Part shown: positions 21,168 to 56,756 of the stretch, in pieces
Layout of the letters: every line of letters starts with the position of its first letter
Numbering within the stretch: the stretch's first letter is position 1
DNA from: Merluccius polli
Lineage: Eukaryota > Chordata > Actinopteri > Gadiformes > Merlucciidae
Assembly: GCA_030340625.1 (NCBI GenBank)
Contig: JAOPHQ010005197.1
Location: 1 to 64,000 of the forward strand
Length of the DNA stretch: 64,000 nucleotides
Direction of reading: 5' to 3'
Made by a program: the position numbers and the translations under genes
The notes under the pieces: generated by a model
What the model was told of the DNA's origin: nothing
The model's input: the letters and a program-made list of their open reading frames with translations, nothing else
Database searches by the model: none

Positions 21168-21599
21168 AAATGAAATAAATGAATAGTTACCATTCAAGCA
21201 GTTTTCCCCTGCAATATTATTGTGACCTGCCGTACGTAATAATTGCTTGTCAATTAAATGAAAAAATTACATACCTGAACAACATAAAGTTGAAATAAAT
21301 GATAAAGATTGTAAAGGCCAACAGGGGTAAAAGTTAGGACCACAGTCCAGATTGTGTAGGGGGGTAATATATGTTAACTAGACAATCAGATGGAGAGTGG
21401 CTATACAGTATAGCTAGTCTAGATTTCCAACCCAATTTTGTGTAGTCCACCTTCATGAAATGTGTGGGACAAAATGTGTGATAAACAGGAAAAGGCCCTG
21501 CCACACTTACCTGACACCTGGAATGGGGTAATCTTGGGATTACTGTTGAACTAGGCTATGTGTTCACCCGGCTATGAACTGAGACTTGATAAATCATAT

Positions 21600-22420
21600 T
21601 CCATAAGCATTGACCTAGATTACATCTGACACTTTTGAAGGTTTCCCAAAGACAAAGATGTGAGGAAGAAGTGGGAAGTGGATTTGAGGAGAGAAGGATT
21701 CACTGCAAGTGATTATTCAATTGTCTGCAGTGAACATTTTAAGCAGGCTGATTTAGATTGTCCGACTACGTGATGGTGTTATTCCATCCCTTTTCAGCTT
21801 CCTGGTTCACCTCCAAAAAGTAGGTGTATCATCATAAGGCTATTAGCATTCATAAATGTAAATATTCTATTATCAAACAAACTTATCCTTTTATATATTG
21901 TATTATGTATTATGCATAACGTTTCTTCATTTCAGTTGGTAAAGGGCAGGGCTACGTCTACCTCCAGAAGAGCTGAAGAAAGCCTGTCTGTGGCCTCTAA
22001 GGATTCCCCAGAAATGGCAACCTCACACCTACAACCTCAGCCTAATGATGTGAGTATTTCTACTTTACAGTAAACATCATATCATAATGTTCCTGGACAT
22101 ATTAAAATCTCACTTGTTTTGCTGCCACTCATATTAAACACACTCACAAATAACTGGCTTTGACAGGTAAAGACTACAAGAAAGAATGTGGATGTGGGCC
22201 ATAAACTAGTGGCGTCAAAGTGATGTTTGTGAAGTGAAACATTACTCAAACCATGTTCATCCCTCTTGCTACTAGGACCATGTCTAGTGAATCATTACTC
22301 AAACCATGTTCGTCCCTCTTTCTACTAGGATCATGGCTATGCCTTGCCTGCTTCTCCTACCGCTCTTAAGGCTGGCTCCATACACAAACTGCTAGTGAGG
22401 AGACCGGGTGGGTTAACAAC
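21600..22420 (+). pseudogene. THAP-domain gene fragment
   Basis: An exon near 21640-21823 encodes the second half of a THAP zinc finger: a RFPKD-like start, KKWEVDLRREGF, then CSEHF, which holds the C-X2-H pair. The Pro-Ser-Leu-Phe counterpart of the AVPTIF motif follows in another frame, so a frameshift is present near 21765. A second exon (21937-22049) is Ser-rich, and a third part near 22330-22410 (HGYALPAS) resembles the linker before the coiled coil of THAP proteins. THAP domains bind DNA in transcription factors and P-element-like transposases. The first exon, with the first Cys pair, is not seen. It could come from a host THAP gene or a P-type transposon. Confidence 0.6.
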
Positions 22421-22794
22421 GAGATAAGCGATTATGTAAGGGATAATGCCCGACGAGGTGTCCATTAACAGAAATGAATGGACGATGCGGAGGCGTGAAC
22501 CGTCCAACGCAACGGTTGCTTTCCTAAGTCACTTTCGTAAGTGACCATGGTCACTTACGAAAGAAACATTGAATCAATTAATAATACTTTAATGTGTTTT
22601 AGAGTTAAAATCTGAGGTATTTCAGATACCGAGAACACGGTACCCAGAACATGTTAAGAATCGGGCTTCTTCATTGGTTCTCATGATGCGCCTGCGCGTT
22701 TCGTCGCCGGTCTCAATGCCTTCTTGAGAGCGGGAAATTGTTTGTGATGGCTTTTTTTTAATGTTTGTTAAGGTTTTAATGATTCAGGTTGCGT
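22421..22794. other. Unassigned intergenic sequence
   Basis: Contains an inverted pair around 22530-22565 (TTTCGTAAGTGACCATGGTCACTTACGAAA), which is a perfect palindrome. No gene seen. Confidence 0.45.
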
Positions 22795-22960
22795 TTTAAT
22801 GATTAGGGTTATGGTTAGGGTTATGGTTATGGTTAGGGTTATGGTTTGGGTTAGGGTTATGGTTAGGTTAGGGTTATGGTTAGGGTTAGGGTTATGGTTA
22901 TGGTTAGGGTTATGGTTAGGAAATGTCCCGGCTACGCTATGACTGTAGGGTTAGGGTTAG
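22795..22960 (+). repeat. Degenerate telomere-like repeat array
   Basis: Mixed TTAGGG and TTATGG units (GGGTTATGGTTAGGG and variants) form an interstitial array of about 130 bp. It is probably an old internal telomeric repeat or a simple-sequence expansion. Confidence 0.8.
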
Positions 22961-23479
22961 AAACGGAAATAGCATGCTTCAAGGATCGAACCAATCAGGG
23001 AGCGAATTCTTGCATACTAATTAGGTAAGTTATCGTGTTCTCGCCCTAGAACACGGCTACATCCATAGCTCTAAAATCGTGACGGCTTTTTTATTTTTAC
23101 AAGTCGAGCGGACTATTTAAATGCTAGATGGTAACCATGGCAACAGAGACACAACGTTATTTCACAGTTTATTCATCAACAGCAACTGTCATCAGGCAAT
23201 TTGACCTGAACGTCTTTCCTAAGTGTAAATTAACACTTTTTAACCTACACCCTCCAGCCAATCAGAATCGAGTATTCACCCAGACCGTGGTATAAGATTG
23301 GCTAAGGCAAGAGTCATGTTTCATGGTAGCCAATCGGAGCCAGTGTTTTTACACACAAGCCAGGCCACGCGCACCACACACACCAAACAGATTCAATGAA
23401 GCAGCAGAGATGGCGAGTCCGTACTGCTCAGAAAAATCCAAATTCTTTGACATACAGCAACTTTTTTTTTTTTTTTTAC
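22961..23479. other. Unassigned intergenic sequence
   Basis: No coding or RNA feature recognised. Confidence 0.4.
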
Positions 23480-23620
23480 AGTAATGCAAATAGTTACTTT
23501 CCCTGGTAACTAGTTACTTTTATTATAAAGTAATTCAGTTACTAACTCAGTTACTTTTTGGAACAAGTAGTGAGTAACTATAACTAATTACTTTTTTTAA
23601 GTAACGTTCCCAACACTGAA
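23480..23620 (+). mobile_element. hAT terminus (solo right end)
   Basis: Repeated AGTTACTTT and AGTAACTA words followed by AAGTAACGTTCCCAACACTG form the known right end of a common fish hAT family. The matching left end (CAGTGTTGGGAACG) was not found. Confidence 0.6.
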
Positions 23621-25130
23621 GAGCTCAGTGAGAAGTTTGCATTCTACTCAGGTAAGACAAAATTAGCACTTTGAAATTCATGTACATGTTATTGTTACTC
23701 TCTTTATTAAACTCCTTGGTTATTATCTGAAGGGGACTAATTCATCTTTGCTCATAACATTTCAGATCTTAAGATGGACTTTGTGGCAAAGCAGGGCCAT
23801 GAGTACACACAGGACTGGAGAGTTTGCACTCATAAAGTCATATAAGTCATTCAGGTAACAATATTCAAATACTAACATTGTTGGGTAAGACAGAATTTGG
23901 TTTTATTCTGAATCCAGTGAAACAGATTGGTGTTTTTAGCTGATATAAAAACTTTCAGGTGTTTATATATGTTTATGTTTAAGTAGTTGGCAGACGCTTT
24001 TATCCAAAGCGACATACATAAAAAATACATATAAAACAATCACTGTAAACAATCATTTAAGGAAAGAATGTGGTTAATACAAAATATCAATAGAAAGTGT
24101 CAAGACAGAATAAACTCTGCTGCTGCAGCAACAGTCAAGAGATAGTCAATAAGGTCCCTAAGATATATAGATATCTAATGTATTCATACATTGTTTATGT
24201 AGGATATACAGTATATGTAGCCTATATATAACCTAATCATATATTATTTCTTCAACTTAAAAATAGCTGACCGTTTTTTTCCCCCTTCTCAGGGATTATG
24301 TTCCCAGTTTTGATCTCGGACATCTGGTCACTTATAGCATATCAGAATATTCTATTACTGTTAAGCCAACTATGAATAATAAAACATGCCAAAACATGTG
24401 TCCTTTATCATAGCTACACGTATGACCAAAAAACGTGTGAAAATCAGTGGTATTCAGTGAGGTATGATTAATTAAATGCGCTGACAGTTCATTGCTCCTG
24501 CCAAACGAATTACAGAGTGGAGCGGATCACCACTCCAAGATGGCGGCCCCGCGTCTCGTCAGCACCAGTAGGCAGTAGCATTCGATGCTCCGTCTATGTA
24601 TAAGATGCCTATGCTGGTTCTCCTGTGTCTTTAATTTCTTAAACATCATTAGACATTCAGTTAAGGTCACCAGGATGTCTCTCACTATACAGCATTATGT
24701 CTATTACTTTACATTGCTATTATTCTACATCACTGCCACACCTGGTCAGCCATCAACATTCCAGTGTATGCCAGCCGTTCTCATATGAATAGTGTTTCTA
24801 AGCATCTATCTTAATAACTTAATTATTTTATATAATTGTATTTTATAACTTAATGCCGCTTTGAGCTAGTTTTTCAGCCACGTAATTTCACTCATCTTTG
24901 ACCACAACAATAGTAGACAGCGAAAAAATATACACCACACAGTAAAATAGAAAATATAAAGAAAGAAGCCTTAGCAATAAGGCACATTAAAATGTGCCTT
25001 CGAACTCATCCAGTTTCTTGTTTCTGCTTTGTCGCGCTCAGCTGAAAAAAAAAGAGGGGTGTGCGACCGGGCTAAAATCCTGTCGCGCTGGCGAGATCTA
25101 CGTCATTTTGACGTCACATTGTCGCGTGAC
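23621..25130. other. Unassigned intergenic sequence with repeat scraps
   Basis: The segment GCAGACGCTTTTATCC near 23990 is a widely dispersed fish repeat motif. An exon-like pair (23621-23651 before GTAAGA, and 23766 onward after TTTCAG) is visible but encodes nothing recognisable. A GC-rich patch near 24525-24600 (AAGATGGCGGCC) resembles a LINE leader or promoter. Confidence 0.35.
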
Positions 25131-25149
25131 AGCTTGGACCGGCGAGCAT

Positions 25150-25390
25150 ACTGCGGCCCCCTTGCCCACTGCATCCGTCCATTGACGGATCCCATTGACT
25201 TTGAATGGGGCAGAGCCGCAATGCATTGTGGCTCCGTCCGTTCCGTCGGCTCCGTCGCTTGCGTTGAGAAAATGTTACTGCCCACTGCATCCGTCCGTCA
25301 ACGGACGACGGAAGGCGTGTCTGACGGATGGGGGAGTGGAATTTGCCGACGGAGCCAGACGCAGCCAGCAGCCAATCAAATCACTTCCCG
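25150..25390. repeat. Dispersed repeat, GACGGATCC family, copy 1
   Basis: Shares TTGCCCACTGCATCCGTCC, TTGACTTTGAATGGGGCAG and GCAATGCATTGTGGCTCCG with the segment at 26035-26245. Copy 2 shows TIR-like ends, so this is probably a MITE family. No gene. Confidence 0.6.
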
Positions 25391-25459
25391 CTTACAACAA
25401 CAAAGCCGGGGTTCTTCCTGCATTTTGTTATTGCTCTTTTGTATTGCAAGATGGATCCC

Positions 25460-26347
25460 ATCGTAGCAAGGAGAGTGCTATTCCGATATACATAAATCGA
25501 AAATAATCAGAAACATTATGTTACCTGGTTCCCCCACCTCCAGTGACACCTATCCAAGCCCGGTTCCAGAACAGAATGCGTTGGGGTGCATCTGAGATTA
25601 CAGGGGGTGCACCAGTACTATAGAAGTGGTGGGGACCAGTACGCGATTGTCGACGGGGGGGGTGGCGCGATTGTCGACGGGGGGGTGGGGGGGGGGGGGG
25701 GGGATTTTCTCCCTCCTTTTTTCAATTGAGGGTGCAAACATTTTTTTGGGGGTGCAATGCATGCTTATGCACCCCCGTAGAACCGGGCCTGCACCTATCG
25801 CCACGCAGGTCCCGGCGATTGGTGTCCCTGTATGTATACAAAGACTGGTCGTAGAGTATAGGGCGATTAATTACCCACAGCGATTATTAGTTTGTCCTCC
25901 ATTTTAAATCCCCCGCTGCTGGCCGGCTTTTTTGACATACCCATGTGCTTTCCCGGGTTGTACCACAAAGGTGATTTCATTGGGCAGAGTCCAAGTAGCA
26001 TCACAGGACATATATTTGCATAATGCGATCTGATTGGCTGACGGATCCGTCGCAGCCTGAAAAGTTACCCCCCTTGCCCACTGCATCCGTCCGTTGATGG
26101 ATCACATTGACTTTGAATGGGGCAGAGCCGCAATGCATTGTGGCTCCGTCCGTTCTGTCGGCTCGGTCGCTTGCGTTGAGAAGTTGAGAAAATTTTAACT
26201 TTTCAGGCTGCGACGGATCCGTCAGCCAATCAGATTGCATTATGCAAATGGAGAGAGGTGTAACTGGAGGTGGGGGAACCAGGTAACATAATGTTTCTGA
26301 TTATTTTCGATTTATGTATATCGGAATAGCACTCTCCTTGCTACGAT
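25460..26347. repeat. Perfect 85-bp inverted repeat with 718-bp spacer
   Basis: Arms at 25460-25544 and 26263-26347 are exact reverse complements over all 85 bases. The arms begin ATCGTAGCAAGGAGAG and end TTCCCCCACCTCCAGT. The spacer holds poly-G MITE fragments (25620-25705) and the second GACGGATCC repeat. It may be a recently moved TIR element or a recent inverted duplication. No target duplication is visible. Confidence 0.85.
26035..26245. mobile_element. GACGGATCC-family MITE, copy 2
   Basis: The ends TGATTGGCTGACGGATCCGT and its inverse (ACGGATCCGTCAGCCAATCA) are perfect, continuing into CGCAGCCTGAAAAGTTA. It lies inside the 85-bp inverted repeat. No transposase. Confidence 0.7.
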
Positions 26348-27560
26348 TTTCTTCTTATCAAACTATTTTCTTCCACCATGTTTTCGTTAGTAAAGCAAAA
26401 CTAACGGCAACTAACTTCGCTGATCTAATGTAAAGTTATTCAGGTTTTAACGTTAAATTAAAGTTACTGTCCTTACTTCTGGTCATCGTGTTTTTCCCTT
26501 TCTCCATTTGATTAATTAACGCTATCTAGATGGCATTAGCTAACACATTTAGATATTTTGCGCGAGCATCGACGCCTGGCTAATCCTATCCAATTCTCTT
26601 GCCAAGAAAAGCAGTGGGATCCATAATAACGCGGTGGCAAGGTGTGTGTGGATGTGTGGAGCTCCGTCTGGCCAGCGGTTTATTTAGTTGTCCGCATCCG
26701 AGAGAGAGTTAAGCTTCCCGGACACTTGGAGTATAACGCCACGGTCTGTGGCGCATTTCATATACAACACCACTCATTATAACGCTCATACACAGCGTCG
26801 GTACTGGCTTAAAAATGTATCACAAAGTTGCCGTGGTTCGTAACCATGGAGATAACACTCTCTCCCTCCTTCCTAGAACTTCATCATGAATTGACAGCTG
26901 TTTATTTATTGGCAGGCAACATGTGCAACACATTCAACAGACCGGTGAAGCCATTTTAGCAGCGCGCAGTGAAATTGTCTCGCTTGTTTTGGGCCATCTG
27001 ACCGGCTCTTATGATCGGCCTTTCGGACTTTATAGAGAGACCACCGATCACATTATTTAGAACAAATATCGGCCGATAACAATCGGTGGCCGATCGATGT
27101 ATGTATATGTACTAATACAAAGTACCAGTAGTATGTAGTGTGTACTCGTGTTGTATTACCTTCAGATGCTTCCCGGTCTCACCTGATGATCCCAAGTTCC
27201 CTGCCTCTTCAATAAATAACGGACCCTCCGGTACTGACCTGACAAGGTGCCGCGGGGCTGCAGTCAACGCCTCCCGATGCACCGAATAAAGTGCTTCCGC
27301 AGATGGGTGTCCTCTCAGCCAATCAGCAGCCAGTTCACATATGACTCCACTCCAGCTGCTGTATTCATATTCACACACTATTCATATTCACACACACTGC
27401 TGTCATGTTGTGGAGGATGCGGTTTATTGTACACAACAGCACCAATACACACTAAATACACACAACCATTCATGGGGGGGGGGGAGAGCTCTTCACTGGA
27501 GACATCCTGATCCCATCTCCGTTTCTCTCATAGTCTCTCTCCCCCTCTATCTCTCTCTCC
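26348..27560. other. 3' flank of atpaf1, no gene recognised
   Basis: Intergenic sequence downstream of the atpaf1 poly(A) signal. It includes CGATCGG words near 27010-27090 that look like a degraded repeat. No RNA gene is visible. Confidence 0.4.
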
Positions 27561-27562
27561 CT

Positions 27563-27568
27563 TTTATT
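27563..27568 (-). terminator. atpaf1 polyadenylation signal AATAAA
   Basis: On the minus strand AATAAA lies 24 bases after the stop codon at 27592. This close spacing implies a very short 3' UTR. Other downstream signals may exist. Confidence 0.55.
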
Positions 27569-27591
27569 CATCCACTGACAGTGGCTCACGC

Positions 27592-51502
<23,911 letters not shown>

Positions 51503-53685
51503 GTTGCCTTCACTCCCGTCCGGCATCGATATGCACCCGAAAGAAACACGTCTCCATACAATGGTTCCTTCTTTTTCCTTCTTCTTCTTCTTCTGTGGGT
51601 TTTTTTGGCAGCCGGCATCCAATTTGTTGCATTGCTGCCACCTTCAGGTTAATTTGCGTCATATTTTCATATTCTTTTCATCAGACCAGTGTCTGATAAA
51701 TACTTTAAAAAACAACCCCTTCCCCTCCCACTTGATCCCATGTTTAAGATATCTTCAACTGACATATCTTCCAGTCCCAACTCTCTCATTTTCTCCAGTA
51801 ACTCCTTCCTTTCATTGCCGTATTTCCTACAATAGATAATAACATGAGGCACTGTCTCTGGTTGTTGACATTCATCACACATTCCATTTTGATGTTTCCC
51901 TATGATGAAAAGAGTGCTGTTCAATAAGGTGTGACCAATTCTCAATCTAGCAATAGTGACTTCTTCCTTCCTTCTCATCCCTCCACAAGGTTTAGCTGAC
52001 TCAGTCACTCTTTTATTCAATGAGAATAAATGCCTTCATTTTGTCTCTCTCTCCCATAACTGTTGCCACTGAATCATGATCCCCCTCCACACAAGACATT
52101 TCCCCTCTTAGGGGCCTTAGACAGATTTAATTTTACCTCCACATTTTCTTTCTTTACAGCTGATTTTGCTAATTTATCAACTTTTTCATTTCCTGAGACT
52201 CCTGTATGAGCTGGGACCCACATCAGGGAAATCACCACTCCTCTCATAGCCACACTTCTAATTGCCATCAGGATCTCATATATAAGGTCCTGTCGGCTCT
52301 TCGCTGTCCCTACCCCAATACTAGTGATGGCTGAAACAGAGTCACTACAAATCAATACTTTTTGGTTTTCAAGTTGCTCAGTCCATTGTATTGCCATTAA
52401 AATAGCATATAGCTCAATTGTAAATACATGTAAAAAATCTGATGTCCTCTTAGATGACTCTACCTTTAAACTCTGAACCATAAAAGCTGCTCCTGTTGCT
52501 TCAGTTTCTTGATCTTTTGACCCATCAGTAAAAATTAGTAGATGATCCCCATAGTGTTCTCTCACATGACACTGAAACTCAAATACCATATCTGCTTCAT
52601 TGTTCTTAGTCTTAACTTCAAGCAGTCCTACATCCACCTTAGGTACATCCATTTTCCAGAGAGGTATCTGAGGCCATAAAACAGCTGGACAAAATATTTT
52701 ATCTGCTACTAACAGCTCCTGTGCCACTGCCTCCCCTGTCCATCCAAAGCTTGACAACTTTGCTACCCCCCTCTCCCAGCTTGCTTGAATCGCCACTCTA
52801 ACTGGATGATCTTCCCTCTGTCCCATCAAATTAACCCAGTAATTGGCCAGCAACTGTTTTCTCCTTAACCAAAGTGGCATCTCTCCTGCTTCAACTTGCA
52901 AGGCGCATACTGGGGATGTTCTCACAGCTCCTATCCTAAGTGCTTTAGCTTGAATTATATCCAACTCAGACAATACTGACTTAGACGCAGATCCATAAAC
53001 AACACTTCCATACTCCATCTAGATCTCATCAGATACACATATATTTGCTTTAATGAAGCAGCATTAGCCCCCCAATCCATTCCAGATAGGCATCTCATAA
53101 TATTGAGAACTTTTTTGCACTTGTCTAATACTTTTGTTATATGGACCCTCCTGGTAATTCTTTCATCAAAAAACACCCCCAGAAATTTAAAACTCTTAAC
53201 CCTCTCCACATTCTTATCATAAAGCCTCACCTTTATCTCTTCATCTATTTTAAAGAACATAGTTTTGGTCTTCTCCATGGAAAACCTAAATCCCCACTTT
53301 TTCCCCCACTCCTCCACTTGTGTTATTGATTCCTGCAGTTTCTTCACAATATGCTTAATATTCTTCCCTCTTTTCCATAAACTGCTATCATCTGCAAATA
53401 GAGATTTACCAATTCCAGGCTGTACATTTGAAAAAATATCGTTGATCATGATATTAAATAACAATGGACTTATCACACTGCCTTGAGGGGTACCATTTTC
53501 TACAACAATCCTCTTAGACATTTCTGGTCCCATTTTAACCTGAATACTTCCTTCAATCCCTAATGCGTGCATCTTGATTAAAAGACCCTCAACCCATAAC
53601 ATATCATAAGCTTTCTCAACGTCCACAAATATTGCCACCACAGCCTCTTTGTTTACCTGAGCCTTCCTTATCTCATCCTCTAAAC

Positions 53686-54783
53686 CAGGGGTGTCAAACT
53701 AATTTTGGTTCAGGGGCCACATACAGCCAATCTGATCTCAAGTGGGCCGGACCAGTGAAATATTTGCAAAATAACCTTTGTCAACTCCAAATCTTTAGCT
53801 TTGTTTTTTCAGTAGGCTATGCTTTATCCTTCAGCCTACATTTGTAGCCTACATAATCACTGATCACAAGGGGTCTATATTAGATTATTACACATTTATT
53901 CACAGAGAGGCCAATGGAATTGAAATAAAATGCATATCACTCATAAACATAAACAACTGGTTTATTTTTATGTGTGGATACATTTTTACATCTGACCACC
54001 TGAGCCAACTGAACTCACCACATTGAACTCAAATGGGAGCTATGAAGAAAGTAAACACCCTGCCTTACAAATGTAAATGTAAAAATGTATGAAAAATAAA
54101 ATTAACAAATATTATTAACAAAAAGTTAGAGCAGTGCATGAGCGATACGGAACTGTATTCTTCAGACTGCAAACATTTCTGAACATCACGAGAATTAGAC
54201 GTTCATGCTGATTAACCTCCCTCCCCGCTTTCTCTCACCGAAGTCTATCGGCTGCTGCTGGCTCCTGACACTTGACATCTTTTAGCCTTCACAAGGGCAT
54301 CAATATCAGGTTTAAAATCCTGAGTAGCAGCACATTTCACAATGTCATTTAAGTGTGCGTTTGATAACCTTGAGCGGTGCTTTGTTTTGTTGATGTTCAT
54401 AACAGAGAACGCCTGTTCACAAAGATAGGTAGTCCCAAACATGGATAAAACCTTTGCAGCCAGGGATGTTAATTTGGGGTACCCTGGCAAGAGATATTGA
54501 TAAAATGTGTCTATGAGTGTACTCATGGAAGTACGGATATCGGAACACGGCCCTGATCTCTTGTTACCCCTATGTCCGTGCCGGTTTCTTTGTTGGCTCC
54601 CCCTAGCGGCTGAATTGAGCATTGCGGTTATTTCTTTAAAACATCATAACTCCTCACAGGAATGGGCTAGAGATTTACTTTTTTTTTTGACATCCTCATA
54701 AATTTATTCTCTACAAGTCTGGGCCGGATTAAACCATCTAGCGGGCCGGATCCGGCCCGCGGGCCGTATGTTTGACACCCCTG
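53686..54783 (-). mobile_element. hAT (Charlie-like) element, TSD CTCTAAAC
   Basis: The ends CAGGGGTGTCAAAC and GTTTGACACCCCTG are flanked by CTCTAAAC at 53678-53685 and 54784-54791. GGGCCGGA/GGCCACA subterminal words are typical. It retains a transposase 3' end and contains a solo end of the GGCCGTGTTCCGATA MITE at about 54515-54553. Confidence 0.93.
54245..54510 (-). pseudogene. hAT transposase C-terminal dimerisation domain
   Basis: The minus strand encodes YPKLTSLAAKVLSMFGTTYL and CEQAFSVMNINKTKHRSRLS, the hAT family dimerisation domain as found in Charlie-type and GTF2IRD2-related proteins. The frame starts at 54622 within an inserted MITE end, so only residues after about 40 are homologous. 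The catalytic domain is absent. It lies inside the hAT element at 53686. Confidence 0.8.
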
Positions 54784-56314
54784 CTCTAAACATATTATTG
54801 AATCTGTAGTGTTTCTCCCTTTCCTAAAACCACTTTGACAAATGGTCATCAGTCCCTTTTCTTCCATAAAGTGCATTAGCCTCCCATTGACCAACCTTTC
54901 CATTAGCTTACCTACATGGGATGTTAATGCTATTGGTCTATAACTTGTTGGCTTACTTGTATCTTTCCCTGGTTTTCTGATAGGAACTATCACCTTCCAC
55001 CCTGATGGAATCTTACCCTCTTCCCAAACTTTATTATATAGTCCCAACAACCTCTGTAATCCCTCATCACTTAAGTGATTTAACATATTATAGCAAATGC
55101 CATCCTTCCCAGGAGCTGACTTCTTACATTTAGCCAGTGCATTTTTTAATTCCCCTATCGTAAATGGAACATCATACTTATTCTCTGATCTTATTTTCCT
55201 TTGAATATCTCCAAATAACCTTTTCGTTTCAGCTCTCCCCATTTTCTCTTCCTCTGATAAGTTATTAGAACTATGTACCCTACTCAGTGTATTCACCATC
55301 ATTTCTGCCCTTTCTGAGTTGGTTATAGCCACCTGCTCCCCATCAGACAAAATTGGATAATTCCATTCTCTTCTATTTCCCTCCATTTTCTTGATCATTC
55401 TCCACACCTCATCTATAGTGGTCGTACTTCCAATTGAGCTACAATACTCCCTCCAAGATTCCCTTTTAGTTTGTCTTATAGTTCTCCTCACTACTGCCTG
55501 TGATTGTTTATATTCAATCAAGTGTTGAAAATTATGAGTATTCTTAAGTATTCTGAAAGCTCTGTTTCTGTTTTTTACTGCCTTTTCACACTTATCGTTC
55601 CACCATGGAACTACCTTCCTTGCAAGTTTTCCTGAGCTTTTTGGAATGGAGTTTATTGCAGCTATGTCTATACTATGTTGCACATCTGATTCATATCTCT
55701 CAACATCATTTGCTTCCTGCACCAACCTTAAATAGGCATCACTTGTTTCCACAAACCTTACCCAATCTGCTTTTCTGAAGATCCACCTTTTATTGCTATT
55801 CTCTGAATGCAGTGTCATTTCAATATCTAGACTACTCACAATTGGATAGTGATCACTTCCAATAGTGCTACCTCCATATACCTGTACTTCCCACTCACAC
55901 TTTGAGGCTAATCTACTTGACATAAATGTAAGATCTAATACTGAATCTTTACCAGTTCTGATGTCTATCCTTGTCCTTCTGCCATCATTCACACATATTA
56001 AATTCTTATCATTCAACACCTCCTCTATTACCTGACCATTGTTATCTGTCTTTTCTCCACCCCACAAAGTATTATGAGCATTAAAATCCCCACACCATAC
56101 AACATTATCACTATCCTGGCCTTCTATTTTCTCTAATTTATTTAAATCTCAATATAGTCAGATAAAACAAAATCAAATCTAGGCCTTAACCATGTTTCTT
56201 GTATACACATTATATCTGGTTTCATACTCCTACTATCTACAAACTGTTTAAAATCTTGACCATTTGCCAACAAACTCCTTGCATTCCATTGCAAAATTAT
56301 CATGATAATTAAGA

Positions 56315-56755
56315 TCATCCTTTACCTGCTTCCTGGCTTGCATGTACAGCAAGACAATCCCTTATTTCTTCCCATTTTAAGTCCACCATGCCCAAGTGTT
56401 GAACTGCTGCCTTTGTAATAATTTGAATCCTTTCCGTTTTAGACTTTACCTCTGCTGTAGCATTAATTACCCCTGCAATGAAAATAACCAAGTTCCTCTT
56501 TTCTTCCAACTCCCTTTTCTCCCGCTCTCTGAACTGTTCTTTTCTTTGTCTCCACACATTCCCTGTTGCAATCTCCCCTCGATCTTTTCCTTCATTACCC
56601 CTCTTTACTTCCTCAACTCTTTTAACTGCTTCTGTATAAGGAACTCTATCCTTCATTTTCACACTTTGAATTTCAGTCTCCCTTCTCATCACTTCACACC
56701 CCCAGTAGGCTGCACTGTGTCCCCCTCCACAATAACAACATTTAGGTCTATCTTT
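56315..56755 (-). pseudogene. Nimb/I-like LINE ORF1, C-terminal part
   Basis: Begins mid-protein with a gag-like zinc knuckle (CCYCGGGHSAAYWGC, near 56705-56750), then a Lys/Glu-rich segment with coiled-coil character (QRKEQFREREKRELEEK) and a conserved end (GMVDLKWEEIRDCLAVH). ORF1 binds the LINE RNA. It is truncated at its 5' end where GATATC-family sequence starts. Confidence 0.7.
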
Positions 56756-56756
56756 A

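Larger units (their letters stand above)
17847..21170 (+). mobile_element. PIF/Harbinger copy 2, intact transposase, far end missing
   Basis: The left TIR starts GGGTCCGTTTCACAAAGC after CAG. The element contains a transposase on the plus strand (18192-19490), an antisense mosaic of the same gene (19534-19905) and the 3' exons of a Myb-like accessory gene on the minus strand (20039-21167). The Myb DNA-binding first exon and the right TIR were looked for up to about 24500 and not found. Sequence after 21170 leads into a THAP-gene fragment. It is therefore a 3'-truncated element. Confidence 0.72.
51667..56304 (-). pseudogene. Nimb/I-like LINE ORF2: endonuclease, reverse transcriptase, RNase H
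   Basis: The start near 56304 gives MIILQWNARSL and QETWLRP of the endonuclease. A deletion and stop near 56150 follow, then GDFNAHN and SDHYPIVSS. The reverse transcriptase region (54790-55300) has TSYRPIALTSHVGK and QSGFRKGRNT. After the hAT insertion it continues at 53641 with FVDVEKAYD, ENGTPQGSVISP and the catalytic LFADDSS near 53400. RNase H lies at about 52150-52540 (IFTDGSKD, IELYAI, ICSDSV, VPAHTGVSGNE). The C-terminus (51667-52020) has the HXCX-type knuckle MCDECQQPETVPHVIIYC. Several frameshifts. RNase H marks the I group of LINEs. Confidence 0.85.
51574..56756 (-). mobile_element. Nimb/I-like LINE upstream of atpaf1
   Basis: A minus-strand LINE with ORF1 (5' truncated), ORF2 including RNase H, and a 3' end of GAA units at about 51574-51597. 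It ends some 70 bp upstream of the atpaf1 start codon, in the same direction as the gene. A hAT element (53686-54783) is nested in ORF2. The 5' end abuts GATATC-family sequence. Confidence 0.82.

Noticed and set aside
51503..51622. Upstream in-frame start extending ATPAF1 by 40 residues
   Set aside because: The extension translates the LINE GAA tail (Lys-rich) and places the mitochondrial presequence internally. The start at 51502 fits the family.
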